A stretch of 64,000 bases of DNA from CALOFP01 sp942492635. Lineage in GTDB: Bacteria; UBP6; UBA1177; CALOFP01. Under the pieces are notes generated by a model. That model was not told where the DNA came from, searched no databases, and was given only the letters and a program-made list of their open reading frames with translations. The position numbers were made by a program, and so were the translations under genes. Below are positions 41,323-51,019 of this stretch, in pieces (within the stretch, counting starts at the first letter, position 1; the number at the start of each line of letters is the position of its first letter). The DNA lies in the NCBI GenBank assembly GCA_942492635.1, contig CALOFP010000001.1, positions 868,001 to 932,000 on the forward strand, in the 5' to 3' direction.

Positions 41323-42447
41323 ATGCCAATAAGTGTAAAAGATGCTCAACACGAACTTGCACAGTACAGGGAGAAGATAGATTCACTTCGTGTAAGCCTC
41401 GACCTCGACAACAAGAGGGAACGTCTTGAAACTCTTGAATCCGAAATAAACTCACCGGAGGTGTGGGGAGATGCCGAAAGAATGGCTTCTCTAAACCGTG
41501 AAAAGAGGCGGCTCGAAAACAGCCTGAAACCATTTGAAACTCTCATGGAACAGATCGATGAACTCTCCGTTCTCGTCGACTTTCTGAAAGAAGGCGAAGT
41601 CATTGACGAGGAGCTTGAACAGATCTCATCCTCACTGGACAGATCAATAACCGACCTGGAGTTTCAGAAGATGCTGGGAGGAAAGATGGATCCAAACAAC
41701 GCCATCATAAACCTCAATGCCGGCGCCGGAGGAAGGGAATCCCAGGACTGGGCAGTAATGCTCTCCAGGATGTACACCCGCTGGGCTGAAAGGCGGGGAT
41801 TCACCATAGAGGTTGCCGATCGGGTTACCGGGGATGACGCAGCGGGAATAAAAAGCGTCACACTCATAATCCAGGGAGACTACGCATACGGCTACCTCAA
41901 AGCTGAATCGGGAGTTCACCGTCTTGTACGAATATCACCTTTTGACTCAAACAAGAGGAGACATACATCTTTCTGTTCCGTCTTTGTGACACCGGAAGTC
42001 GACGACTCCATAGATATTGATATCGATGAGAGTGATCTTAAGATAGACACATTCCGAGCAAGCGGAGCCGGCGGACAGCATGTAAACACAACCGACTCTG
42101 CGGTAAGAATCACCCACATTCCGACAAACACCATCGCACAGTGCCAGAGCGAACGTTCCCAGCACAAAAACAGGGCAACGGCGATGAAGATCCTCAAATC
42201 AAAGCTCTACGAACTCGAGTTGAAAAAGAAGATGGAGGATGTTGAGGAAAAGGAGAAAATGAAGATGGGTATAAACTTCGGCAGCCAGATTCGCTCATAC
42301 GTTCTCCATCCCTACAAGATGGTCAAGGATCACCGTACCGACCACGAAACGGGCAATGCTGAAGCCGTACTCAACGGCGACGAGCTTCTAGATAAGTTTA
42401 TGGAAGATTACCTGATGAAATATGGAGGAGGAGATGAAGTCAATTAA
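41323..42447 (+). CDS. prfB: Peptide chain release factor 2, without programmed frameshift
   Basis: RF2 ends translation at UAA and UGA. The 374-aa chain has the N-terminal helical domain, the specificity region RISPFDSNKRR (the SPF motif is the RF2 mark) and the catalytic GGQ in GAGGQHVNTTDSAVR. Most bacterial prfB genes carry an in-frame UGA near codon 25 that is bypassed by a +1 frameshift. Here the matching position reads SLDLDNKRERL in one continuous frame, so that autoregulation is absent. It overlaps the next lipoprotein gene by 14 bases. Confidence 0.96.
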   Translation: MPISVKDAQHELAQYREKIDSLRVSLDLDNKRERLETLESEINSPEVWGDAERMASLNREKRRLENSLKPFETLMEQIDELSVLVDFLKEGEVIDEELEQISSSLDRSITDLEFQKMLGGKMDPNNAIINLNAGAGGRESQDWAVMLSRMYTRWAERRGFTIEVADRVTGDDAAGIKSVTLIIQGDYAYGYLKAESGVHRLVRISPFDSNKRRHTSFCSVFVTPEVDDSIDIDIDESDLKIDTFRASGAGGQHVNTTDSAVRITHIPTNTIAQCQSERSQHKNRATAMKILKSKLYELELKKKMEDVEEKEKMKMGINFGSQIRSYVLHPYKMVKDHRTDHETGNAEAVLNGDELLDKFMEDYLMKYGGGDEVN

Positions 42448-43414
42448 GATTCGCAAACTTTTACCTCTCTTTGTTTTAGGTTCACTGATCCTTGCCTGTT
42501 CGGAGATCCTTCTGATCGACCTGACGGTCTCTTACCCTTTCGAGGAGGGCGAGTCGGAGGAGATGGTGATAGACGTGGATGAGGCCATGGCCCTTGTCGA
42601 TCAGGCAATCGGCAAAGAGACGGAATCACAGGTGAAGGAAGAGGTTATGAAGAGCGAGGAACTTTCCAACCTTCCGGAAGGCTCCGGTGTGGAAATATCC
42701 TTCGATGCCCTTTCGATTCACAAATTCCTGCAACTTATCAACGGAGAGGACGTCGTTCTCTCTGCCAGTGCTGCAATTACAGCACCCGACGGAAGCACCT
42801 CAAGCAAGGAAGTCGGCGTAGAACTTTCCATATGTGATTTTTCCGGAAACAGTGTCTTCGAGTTTTCCAGTGTAAGAATGGAGATAAAGGGAATAAAGAG
42901 CTACTGTCCTGACAAAAAAGGAGAGAAACCCTACCTATTCATCGAACATGAAAGCGACGACATAGAGATAAAACTTTCCGAGGAAGAGGACCTTCAGGAC
43001 TACGTAAAGCACAAGGATAAAATTTCCTCCGCAACGATCAACAAGCTTGAACTGAAGATAGTCGAGGCTGCCGAAGGTTTCGAAAAAGGCAGCAATGTTG
43101 AAATCAAGTCCCAGCTTCTGGCAAAAGCGATCTCCGACAAGAATGACTACTTCCAGTACCCAGACGAGAATCCGAACCCGGATTACTGGATAGGTGACTT
43201 CAGCAACGATGAGGGCTTCACAGAAGGCAGCCTGTTCAAACTGCAGTACACCTACGACGGCAAGAAAATCCTTCAGAGAGCCATTAAGGAACTCGATTTC
43301 CAGCTCGGAATAAAGTCATTTTACACCATATACCCTGCCTCCGAGGTTCCCTCGGGACGATTCAGGCTTAACCTTAAGGGAGAATTCTTTTTCTCCGTAG
43401 AACCATTAAACTAG
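42434..43414 (+). CDS. Lipoprotein of unknown function
   Basis: A 326-aa exported protein with lipobox LAC (near residue 22). It is acidic, and the body alternates beta strands and short helices (VEISFDALSIHKFLQLI, TINKLELKIVEAAEGF, FRLNLKGEFFFSVEPL at the end). No family is recognised. The start is ATG 42434, which has GGAGG at 5 bases, rather than the ATG at 42422. It overlaps prfB and ends 8 bp before lgt, so it may be made with the lipidation enzyme that modifies it. Confidence 0.7.
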   Translation: MKSIKIRKLLPLFVLGSLILACSEILLIDLTVSYPFEEGESEEMVIDVDEAMALVDQAIGKETESQVKEEVMKSEELSNLPEGSGVEISFDALSIHKFLQLINGEDVVLSASAAITAPDGSTSSKEVGVELSICDFSGNSVFEFSSVRMEIKGIKSYCPDKKGEKPYLFIEHESDDIEIKLSEEEDLQDYVKHKDKISSATINKLELKIVEAAEGFEKGSNVEIKSQLLAKAISDKNDYFQYPDENPNPDYWIGDFSNDEGFTEGSLFKLQYTYDGKKILQRAIKELDFQLGIKSFYTIYPASEVPSGRFRLNLKGEFFFSVEPLN

Positions 43415-43422
43415 GAGATACT

Positions 43423-44220
43423 ATGGACGGATTTGTTTGGAACATCGACCCGACTATTCTCAAACTCGGGCCACTTCAGCTACGCTACTACGGAATTCTT
43501 TTCGGCTGCACCCTTCTTTTGGGGTACCATCTTTTCCAGAAGAGAATGCAGAAAACAGGCTACTCAAAGGAACTCTCCGAGAGCTTCCTCATGTGGGGCG
43601 TTCTCGGCGTTGTAATCGGCGCAAGACTTGTTCACTGCCTTTTCTACGAACCGGACTTCTATCTCTCCCATCCTCTTGAAATACTCAAGGTATATAAAGG
43701 CGGAATCGCCAGCCACGGAGCCACACTCGGCCTTTTCACGGTACTTCTCATATTTTCAAAGGCAAAGAAAGTTCCCTTCATGATACTCGGCGATGCAATC
43801 GTTTTTGCCGCAGCCGTAGGCGCAACATTTGTCCGTCTAGGAAACTTTTTCAACAGCGAGATCGTAGGAAGAGTTACAACCGTTCCCTGGGCAGTGAGAT
43901 TCCTGCGCTACGACGACAAACTCAGACATCCGTCCCAGCTCTACGAAGCTCTCGGTGGACTCATAGTACTCTTTACACTCATATACCTGGATAAGAAGGA
44001 GAAGGAGATCAAGCCGGGCAAAATGGCCGGAGTATTTCTCGTCATGTACTTCTCTTTCAGATTCCTTGTGGAGTTCGTTAAAGAGTACCAGACTCTGCAC
44101 TCCTTCCTCACAATGGGACAGTATCTTTCGATTCCGTTCATACTGATCGGAATCGGATTTCTCTTTAAAACCAGGGGTACAGCGAAAGCGAAAGCTAAAA
44201 TCATCGATTTAAAGTCCTAG
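43423..44220 (+). CDS. lgt: Prolipoprotein diacylglyceryl transferase
   Basis: Lgt transfers diacylglycerol from phosphatidylglycerol to the lipobox Cys of prolipoproteins in the inner membrane. The 265-aa chain has seven hydrophobic helices. Family signatures are the YYGILFGCTLLLG start, the KGGIASHGATLG loop (essential His) and the FVRLGNFFNSEIVGR motif with its key Arg, Asn and Glu. A further conserved segment is RHPSQLYEAL. Many predicted lipoproteins in this window would be its substrates. Last gene of the PpiC-prfB unit. Confidence 0.95.
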   Translation: MDGFVWNIDPTILKLGPLQLRYYGILFGCTLLLGYHLFQKRMQKTGYSKELSESFLMWGVLGVVIGARLVHCLFYEPDFYLSHPLEILKVYKGGIASHGATLGLFTVLLIFSKAKKVPFMILGDAIVFAAAVGATFVRLGNFFNSEIVGRVTTVPWAVRFLRYDDKLRHPSQLYEALGGLIVLFTLIYLDKKEKEIKPGKMAGVFLVMYFSFRFLVEFVKEYQTLHSFLTMGQYLSIPFILIGIGFLFKTRGTAKAKAKIIDLKS

Positions 44221-44447
44221 GTAAATCACCCTTTCAAATCATAATTCGATCACGACTACACCTCGGGGAAAATCATTTCACGAACTCCAAAGATTAAAAC
44301 AGATTAGAACCATAATCCAACGAAGAAGAGAACTGTAAAAAGCTCTCAGGCTGATCACGGATCAACTTTTATGAAAGTAATATATGATTCTCTTATTGTG
44401 AAAGAATTCAGGGACAGTACACACCGAACTTACAAATCCGAAATTAA

Positions 44448-47400
44448 TCAATATCTTCCGAAATCATCATCATCCAGTTGAATTACATCGCTCGGATCTA
44501 TGAACGCCATCGATGATTTTTCCGAACCCCTGCGATCATTACCTTTTTTTCTCATGTCTCCCGAAGGAGGTACTGTTGCTTCAAGAAAAAAATCATCGCT
44601 CCTTCTCCTTTCAGTTTGAGATCCTCTTCTGTCGACCATAGGTACAGCCATTCCGCTATCTTTCAGACGGAACTTTGCAATCATTCCCTTCAGCTGGTTA
44701 GCCTGGCTGGAAAGCTCTTCCGATGCCGCCGCACTCTCTTCCGCACTTGCTGTATTCTGCTGGGTAACCGAGTCTATCTGGGCAAGTCCGGAGTTAATCT
44801 GTCCTATTCCGTGAGCCTGCTCGCTGCTGGCCGTCGATATCTCGCCCACGATATCGGTAACTCCCGTCGAACCTTCCACAATTTCCGAAAGGACCTCTGA
44901 TGTTTTTCCTGCAATCTTCGCTCCGTTATCAGCCTTCTTCACGGCGCCTTCAATCATTTCTGCGGTCTCCTTGGCGGCCTTGGCGCTTCTCTCAGCAAGA
45001 CTCCTCACCTCCTCGGCAACGACAGCGAATCCCTTGCCGTGACGACCGGCACGTGCAGCCTCCACCGCGGCATTGAGGGCCAGCAGGTTGGTCTGGAACG
45101 CGATCTCATCTATGACCTTGATGATCTTGGAGATATTCTGACTCGATTCATTGATCTGATCCATGGCGCTGACAAGTTCCATCATCTGGCTGTTGCCGTT
45201 TTCCGCCTCAGCCCTGGCCTTGGCAGACAGCTCGTTTGCCTTCTGAGCATTTTCGGCATTTTGCTTCGTCTGTGAGCCTATCTCCTGCATGGAGCTTGAA
45301 ATCTCCTCAAGAGAACTCGCCGATTGAGTCGCACCCTGGGAGAGACTCTGGCTGGCATTGGAAACCTGCTTTGCACCCTCGGCAACCTGATCAACAGCCT
45401 GGTTTACCTGATAAAGCGTCTCGTTAAGAGAGTTTAGAGTTGTTCCAAGATTATCCTGGATCATTACAAAGTTTTCATAAACCTCCCTGGTGTCGTTGTC
45501 GGCGGGAGCCACCGAATAGTCGGAAGTAAGATCACCGACAGACATGGAACGAAGGACGTTTGTGACCTTCTCGATTTCCTCCTTCTGATAGGCTGCAATT
45601 TTCAGTGACTTCTGCTGGGCAGCCTCGACCAAGCTCATTTTTTCCGTCACCTCCTGCTGCATCCTTTTCTGTTCCGTCTGGTCGATAATGATTTCCAGAC
45701 CGGCAACCACTTCTCCATTCTCACCCCTTATCGGTGTGGCTGAATAGTTGGCCTCTATCTTCTCTCCGTTGGGATTTGCGACGGTTTCACCGCTGAAAAT
45801 CTGTCCGGTAGCCATTGCCTTTGATGTGGCACACCTTTCGGTATTGCAGTCTTCGGTCTTGAAAATGCTGTAACACTTCTTGCCCAGCAACTGTTTTCCG
45901 GATAGGCCCGCAACCTGTCCGCCTGCATCATTAGAATAGATAACTTCCATTTCTCTGTTCATGATGAGTATAGGAAGGGGAATATTGTCCAGATGGGAAA
46001 CAAAAGTCCCGACAAGGCTGTTCATTTCTCCCAGCAGCTTTTTCCAGCTTCCCGAAGCACCGTCCAGCGACGTTTTGGAGTTGAGCTTTCCGTGCCTTAC
46101 CTCCCCTATGAGCCCCTCCGTTCTCTCCAGAAGCGTGTTCATGGTGTGGATGCAGCCGTTCAGGTTGTTTTTGATCTCGTTGAAGTCCCCTCTGTAATCA
46201 TCCTCAATTTTCGGAGGAATGTCCCCCCTGGATATCCGATCGATATATTCGGCGGTGACATTGATCGGCCCTACCAGGGCATCAATCAACTGATTGATTC
46301 CCTCCACGAGGTTTTTCCACTCACCTTCGAATTTCTTCGAATCACCCCTGTCGTCAAGTTTACCGTCGTTGATATTTTCAACAACTCTTTTCAAACCGCC
46401 GAGTATGCTGACGTTGATGGTGATAAGCTGGTTTATGCTGTTCTTAAGATCGTTGAAATCCCCCTTGTACTCCTCTTCGATCATGCTAGACATATCGCCC
46501 CTTGAGATTCTATCGACATACTCTGCAGCAACTTTGAACGGTTTCATAAAGCTGTCGACGATTTCATTAGTTCCGGCCATCATTTTGTGCCAGACTCCGT
46601 TGAAGTTTTCACTTTCCGCCCGCACATCAAGTTTCCCATTTTCAACTGCCTTCATCAGAACGCCCAGATCGTCAACAAAACGGGATATCACATCGATATT
46701 GTTGTTCAGGTTATTTTTTATCTCATTGAAATCACCACGGTACTCATCTGTGATCTTGGGAGGGATATCCCCTTTGGATATTCTGTCGACATATTCGGCC
46801 ATAACGTTGAATGGAGCGGCAAACGCATCGACAACGGCGTTAAACCCCTCCACAATCTCCCTGAAATCGATTCCTACATCATCAGGATTGCCCCTCATGT
46901 CAAGTTTCCCATCATTTACAGATTGAACAAGTTCGTTGACCTGATTCAATGTCTGGGAAATACCGGTGTTTACACTCCTGTTAACAAGGAAGGCAACGAA
47001 AACACCCAGAAGGATAGCCATGAGGGCGAATCCTATTATCAGGTTTTCCGTAGACCCTTCAGTCGCATGCATCTCCTCTTTGGCAATCTTCCTCGCCTCT
47101 TCCGCCTGGGTCACAAGATCTCTTGCCGCCGCTACCATAAGCTCTTCCTTTCTCTTTTTCTCTCGATTCAGACGATCGAATTCCTCGAAAGCCTTGCGAT
47201 ATCCGTTCAAGGCACTCATCATTGCGTTCATCTGATCCACATTGATCTGCCTCTTCATTTTACTCCTTGTTTTAAGGATTTGTTCCCTTGCACTTTCGAA
47301 TGTGCCGGAGAGAGCGGATACATACTTATCATGCTGCCTGTGAATGTAATTTTTCTCAATGATCCTTATCTCATTGACAAATCTTAAAAGCCTGTTTGCA

Positions 47401-47915
47401 TCGTCAGCCTTGTCCACCCGGGATCTGGAGAAATTACTTTTCATCTGGTTTTTCTGATCGGTCCTCAGATCCATTGCCTGTTTCTGCATGCCTCTCGCAC
47501 TGTCGATCATTCCCTGCAGAGCATTTTTGGAAGCCTGATTCAGATCTACGTAACTTTCAAAAGCTTTTCTGTAGTTCTCGATTTCTTTTTCGATCCGCTC
47601 CATGAGTTCATGCTCTTTTGCATTCTTTACCGAGGCACCTGTCTCCGTCACCTGCTTTTTCATCTTGCCGAGCATCTCTTCCATCTTGGGAATGTAGCTC
47701 TCCTGATCCCTGGCGATGTAATTTTTCTCAACAATTCTCAGATCTTTAGCAAACTTAACAATCCGATTCTGATCGTCCCCGATTCCAACGTAGTGGACAA
47801 TCTTCCCAATTCCGCTGACACTCATGATCCCCAGAATTGAAGTAAGAAGCAGGATGGCAACAAGGCCAAGGATCAACTTTCTCCCAATCCCCATTCTTTC
47901 AAACATTTGAAACAT
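44448..47915 (-). CDS. Methyl-accepting chemotaxis protein with tandem HAMP repeats and PAS
   Basis: A large (1155 aa) chemoreceptor. Helix 1 is about residues 13-33. A long helical periplasmic sensor region runs to helix 2 (about 292-314). Residues 315-635 are poly-HAMP, with the unit AEYVDRISRGDIPP and DYRGDFNEIKNNLN repeated three times. A PAS domain follows (about 640-755) with several Cys (KKCYSIFKTEDCNTERC). The CheA/CheW signalling hairpin (EIAFQTNLLALNAAVEAARAG) lies near 935. The tail ends in an Asp-rich segment (DVIQLDDDDFGRY), not the CheR-binding pentapeptide. ATG 47915 follows GGAGGGG; GTG 47927 is less likely. Confidence 0.93.
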   Translation of the reverse strand: MFQMFERMGIGRKLILGLVAILLLTSILGIMSVSGIGKIVHYVGIGDDQNRIVKFAKDLRIVEKNYIARDQESYIPKMEEMLGKMKKQVTETGASVKNAKEHELMERIEKEIENYRKAFESYVDLNQASKNALQGMIDSARGMQKQAMDLRTDQKNQMKSNFSRSRVDKADDANRLLRFVNEIRIIEKNYIHRQHDKYVSALSGTFESAREQILKTRSKMKRQINVDQMNAMMSALNGYRKAFEEFDRLNREKKRKEELMVAAARDLVTQAEEARKIAKEEMHATEGSTENLIIGFALMAILLGVFVAFLVNRSVNTGISQTLNQVNELVQSVNDGKLDMRGNPDDVGIDFREIVEGFNAVVDAFAAPFNVMAEYVDRISKGDIPPKITDEYRGDFNEIKNNLNNNIDVISRFVDDLGVLMKAVENGKLDVRAESENFNGVWHKMMAGTNEIVDSFMKPFKVAAEYVDRISRGDMSSMIEEEYKGDFNDLKNSINQLITINVSILGGLKRVVENINDGKLDDRGDSKKFEGEWKNLVEGINQLIDALVGPINVTAEYIDRISRGDIPPKIEDDYRGDFNEIKNNLNGCIHTMNTLLERTEGLIGEVRHGKLNSKTSLDGASGSWKKLLGEMNSLVGTFVSHLDNIPLPILIMNREMEVIYSNDAGGQVAGLSGKQLLGKKCYSIFKTEDCNTERCATSKAMATGQIFSGETVANPNGEKIEANYSATPIRGENGEVVAGLEIIIDQTEQKRMQQEVTEKMSLVEAAQQKSLKIAAYQKEEIEKVTNVLRSMSVGDLTSDYSVAPADNDTREVYENFVMIQDNLGTTLNSLNETLYQVNQAVDQVAEGAKQVSNASQSLSQGATQSASSLEEISSSMQEIGSQTKQNAENAQKANELSAKARAEAENGNSQMMELVSAMDQINESSQNISKIIKVIDEIAFQTNLLALNAAVEAARAGRHGKGFAVVAEEVRSLAERSAKAAKETAEMIEGAVKKADNGAKIAGKTSEVLSEIVEGSTGVTDIVGEISTASSEQAHGIGQINSGLAQIDSVTQQNTASAEESAAASEELSSQANQLKGMIAKFRLKDSGMAVPMVDRRGSQTERRRSDDFFLEATVPPSGDMRKKGNDRRGSEKSSMAFIDPSDVIQLDDDDFGRY

Positions 47916-47957
47916 CTTCCCCTCCACCTATTCTTTTTAAAGCTCTTAGGGGAGGTA

Positions 47958-47986
47958 TGGATAAATATTTACCCCCTCCCTGTCAA
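47958..47986 (-). promoter_or_regulatory. Promoter of the chemoreceptor gene
   Basis: On the minus strand TTGACA (47986-47981), a 17-bp spacer and TATCCA (47963-47958). The SD for the receptor follows about 30 nt on. Confidence 0.6.
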
Positions 47987-48085
47987 CCGACATGCATCAT
48001 CTTCTATCACCCGACAGCTCGAGTGTCAAACCATTCCGCATACGTATTGAATCATTTTTATGATTTCGTGAGCTTCCCGCTACTA

Positions 48086-48113
48086 TTGACTTTCCATCTT
48101 TTTTCCATAAAAT
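48086..48113 (+). promoter_or_regulatory. Promoter of the M23 peptidase gene
   Basis: TTGACT at 48086-48091, a 16-bp spacer and TAAAAT at 48108-48113. The start point falls near 48121, so the TTG at 48119 cannot be the translation start. Confidence 0.65.
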
Positions 48114-48139
48114 AGCGTTTGATTTTGAGAGGTAATTAT

Positions 48140-49393
48140 TTGAAAAAGTGGCTTTTCTTCATTTCCGTATCAATTATCGCCGTAATCGGCACCGGGTTCC
48201 ACCTTAGAAACACCAGAGAAGTAAAAGTCAAAATCACCCTGGAGTACAATCCCGGCCCACCCCTCGAAGAGAGTGAATTCACGTATCTTTCTGTTCCGAA
48301 AGGAAAATACGAAGATCTTTTTGCCGAAAAAATAGGCAGCGAATCTTGGACAAAAGCAAAGGATCTCTTTCGAAAGAGGGCCGGCCTGAAAAGGTTTGCC
48401 GGGGAGGACGTTTTTACGGTTGAAAAAAAATCCGGCAGGATCATAAGCTTCAACCTTCACCACTACAGAAACCGCTCCTTCGGGAAAAAGATCAGCTTCA
48501 TCAGACGGGGGAACGAATTTGAAAAACGGGAAAAACCCATCATTCTGACTGTCAACTCCCTCATCCAGAATTTCACAGTTTCAAAATCATTCAAGGATGA
48601 TTTTCCCCAGTTCCATGAGCTTGCAAAAAAACGTCTGGTCTGGGACTGGGCACTTCTGGACAAACTCGCCCCAGGCGATTCCATTTCTTTTCTCGTAAAA
48701 GGCAAGTACGACGAAGACATACTCGTCCATCCCTACGGAATTCTCGGATTTTCTGTAAAAAGTGAAACACTGGGAAATTTCACACTCACCTCATACAGAG
48801 ATTTCTATTACGGTGACTACTTTACGGCTGATGGAGAGATGCTGATGTCTCCCTCCGGTTTTTTCCGTGTCCCCATCGACTACGGCCGAATAACATCAAT
48901 GTTCGGATGGAGGAGAGATCCGTTTACCAGAAGAAGAAGACGGCACAACGGAATCGACATCATCGCCAAGCGTGGAGCTCCGGTTCATGCGGCACAGGAA
49001 GGTAAAGTGATCTTCACCGGAAGAAAAGGTAACTACGGAAAAACGATAATCATTCAACACAAAGACGGACTCAGAACCCTCTACGCCCATCTCAACAACA
49101 TCTACATTCGAAGAGGAAGTTCGGTAAAAATGGGAGATCGTATCGGAGCCGCGGGAAATTCAGGCCGTTCGACAAGCACGCACCTTCACTTCACAGTATT
49201 CAAGAACAGAAAGGCAGTCGATCCACTGCAGTTCACCTACGAGAGGCTCTGGACACCACCCTACGATATCGCTGAATCTTTCACCGAAGACTCCAGATCC
49301 CGACAGCTAGCGCTAGAGGAGAGTGCCAGAACAGGCAACTCCTTTTTCCTTGAAGAGTATCTTGCAGAAAAGGCGGTCGAGGATAAAAAGTAG
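48140..49393 (+). CDS. M23-family peptidoglycan endopeptidase
   Basis: A 417-aa envelope protein with an N-terminal membrane anchor or signal (KKWLFFISVSIIAVIGTGF). Residues 30-255 form a non-catalytic region (OapA/LysM-like folds are possible). Residues 255-370 are the lysostaphin-type M23 domain: HNGIDI (H270, D274 zone), TIIIQHKDGLRTLYAHL and THLHFTVF. It should cut cross-links between peptides in the cell wall. The start is TTG 48140: GAGAGG sits seven bases upstream, while the TTG at 48119 lies at the promoter's own start point. Confidence 0.9.
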   Translation: MKKWLFFISVSIIAVIGTGFHLRNTREVKVKITLEYNPGPPLEESEFTYLSVPKGKYEDLFAEKIGSESWTKAKDLFRKRAGLKRFAGEDVFTVEKKSGRIISFNLHHYRNRSFGKKISFIRRGNEFEKREKPIILTVNSLIQNFTVSKSFKDDFPQFHELAKKRLVWDWALLDKLAPGDSISFLVKGKYDEDILVHPYGILGFSVKSETLGNFTLTSYRDFYYGDYFTADGEMLMSPSGFFRVPIDYGRITSMFGWRRDPFTRRRRRHNGIDIIAKRGAPVHAAQEGKVIFTGRKGNYGKTIIIQHKDGLRTLYAHLNNIYIRRGSSVKMGDRIGAAGNSGRSTSTHLHFTVFKNRKAVDPLQFTYERLWTPPYDIAESFTEDSRSRQLALEESARTGNSFFLEEYLAEKAVEDKK

Positions 49394-49547
49394 TTTTCAC
49401 ACTTAATCTTCTCCCGAACAGAACACCTGAATTTTACATAAGAAAAAGACCGAAATCAACCATCCGGATTCACAAAAAAGAAATACCTCCCCTCCAGAGA
49501 AACAGTAAGAAAAGACTTTCCAATCTTCCGAAAAGGCAACAAAACAC

Positions 49548-50162
49548 TTAAGGATTACAGACAAATGTCAGATGTCGTCTCGTATCCTTCGTCCGCCGAT
49601 ATGAGTAGAGCCCTCCGCAGGCCGTGCACCTCCAGAAGTCGTCGAACGGAATGTTCCGAGCTCTCAGCCGTCCCTCAACAACAACCTTGAGATCGGCAAA
49701 ATATTTCCCAAACCTATCTTCAATAGGCACCGAAGCCTTGTTGAATGTCTCAAAAAGTTCAGATGTTATCTCAAAACAGCAGGATCCTATTCCGGGATAG
49801 ATTGCGGCCCTCAGGTTTACGGCTCCGTTCTGATAAAGCAGATCTATTCCCTTTTCAAGAATTCCTTTGACAAGACCACGCCAGCCGCAGTGAAAAAGTC
49901 CCGCGACAGGACGATCCGGATCGTAAAGGGCAACGGGGAAACAGTCGGCCGTCAGCACTGTCCCGCAACAACCCTCGCCCGTCACGATTATACCGTCGGC
50001 TTCGCCGCTTGAATTTATCAGAATCTCGGCACCATGAACCTGCTTCAGCCTGAAAATTTCCGACAGGTTGAATCTCTTCAAAAGCTTTCCTGAAATTTCA
50101 TCGAAACCTCTTTTACCGCAGGGTTCGACAAAAAAACCGCTCCTGACTCCGTCGCCGATCAC
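49548..50162 (-). CDS. pgeF: Peptidoglycan editing factor PgeF (YfiH/laccase-domain family)
   Basis: A 204-aa enzyme of the DUF152/YfiH family. Family members hydrolyse mis-incorporated L-Ser from peptidoglycan precursors, and some act on purine nucleosides. Visible marks are KQVHGAEIL, TADCFPVALYD, HCGWRGL, GIGSCCFE and the ending YSYRRTKDTRRHLTFV, which provide the Cys/His metal site. The start is GTG 50162, overlapping the speB stop as GTGA, so the two are translationally coupled. Cytoplasmic. Confidence 0.9.
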   Translation of the reverse strand: MIGDGVRSGFFVEPCGKRGFDEISGKLLKRFNLSEIFRLKQVHGAEILINSSGEADGIIVTGEGCCGTVLTADCFPVALYDPDRPVAGLFHCGWRGLVKGILEKGIDLLYQNGAVNLRAAIYPGIGSCCFEITSELFETFNKASVPIEDRFGKYFADLKVVVEGRLRARNIPFDDFWRCTACGGLYSYRRTKDTRRHLTFVCNP

Positions 50163-51019
50163 CAGCAGAGGCCCATAGTGATGAGAGTTTCACGAAGAAG
50201 TTTTGCGGCGAAAATTGTTGAAGATCTCGCCGGATCGATGTCTGGTGAAAGTTCCACGATGTCTGCACCTACGATCTTTACGGACTTGTCCATAAGAGAA
50301 CGAAGAAGCGTAATGTAGTCATTGAATGAGGCTCCTCCCGCTTCCGGAGTTCCGGTTCCGGGAAAGAATCCGGGATCGAAGTAGTCCACATCGAGAGAGA
50401 GATATATCTTCTCGCCAGGCATGATCGCGTCCACGGCAGCCTCGATGGAGTGAGCGGGGACAATCCTTTCGTCATCTCTCCTCATCATGTACTCTTCCCT
50501 TGTTCCGCTCCTTATCCCCAGCTGGACAAGCTTCTTCAGTCCAGCCTTGAGACATAGATTCATCACCGAGGCGTGACTGAGTTCGTCTCCGGCGTAACCT
50601 TCCCTCAGATCGGCATGGGCATCCAGATGAAGGATGGTGAAATCTCCATGGACCTCTCTATTCGCAAGAAAAAGAGGATAGGTTACGAGATGTTCCCCTC
50701 CGATTCCAACAAGTCTCCTCTTTCCATCCATCAGATGAAGAGCCGTCTCCTTTGTATCTCTGACCATCATCTCAGGATTTCCGACCATCATCTCCATGTC
50801 CCCGGCATCGAAGAAGGGAAATTCATCAAGTCCTTTTCCGAAGTAGAATGAGAATTCCTCAATACCCTCCTCTGAATAGGATCTCATCTCTCTAGGTCCG
50901 AACCTGGATCCGGAACGGAAACTGGATGTCCCGTCATATGGAATTCCCGCCACAACAACTTTCGCGCTGTCGATTGCCTCTTTTGATCCGATGAATCTCG
51001 GAATCGATGTATAGTTCAT
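50159..51019 (-). CDS. speB: Agmatinase/ureohydrolase SpeB
   Basis: Agmatinase cleaves agmatine to putrescine and urea. The 286-aa ureohydrolase has the manganese motifs GGEHLVTYPLF, LHLDAHADLREGY and SLDVDYFDPGFFPGTGTPEAGG. Together these provide the two Asp/His metal sites and favour agmatinase over arginase or formiminoglutamase. SD GGGAGG lies before ATG 51019. It is followed by pgeF with a four-base overlap. No arginine decarboxylase is seen in the window, so the source of agmatine lies elsewhere. Confidence 0.9.
   Translation of the reverse strand: MNYTSIPRFIGSKEAIDSAKVVVAGIPYDGTSSFRSGSRFGPREMRSYSEEGIEEFSFYFGKGLDEFPFFDAGDMEMMVGNPEMMVRDTKETALHLMDGKRRLVGIGGEHLVTYPLFLANREVHGDFTILHLDAHADLREGYAGDELSHASVMNLCLKAGLKKLVQLGIRSGTREEYMMRRDDERIVPAHSIEAAVDAIMPGEKIYLSLDVDYFDPGFFPGTGTPEAGGASFNDYITLLRSLMDKSVKIVGADIVELSPDIDPARSSTIFAAKLLRETLITMGLCW

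Noticed and set aside
41323..42447. Programmed +1 frameshift in prfB
   Set aside because: The frame is continuous with no in-frame TGA near codon 25.
46587..47387. 266-aa ORF opposite the chemoreceptor, plus shorter ones at 45993 and 46294
   Set aside because: They mirror the repetitive HAMP region on the other strand; no start signals or domains.
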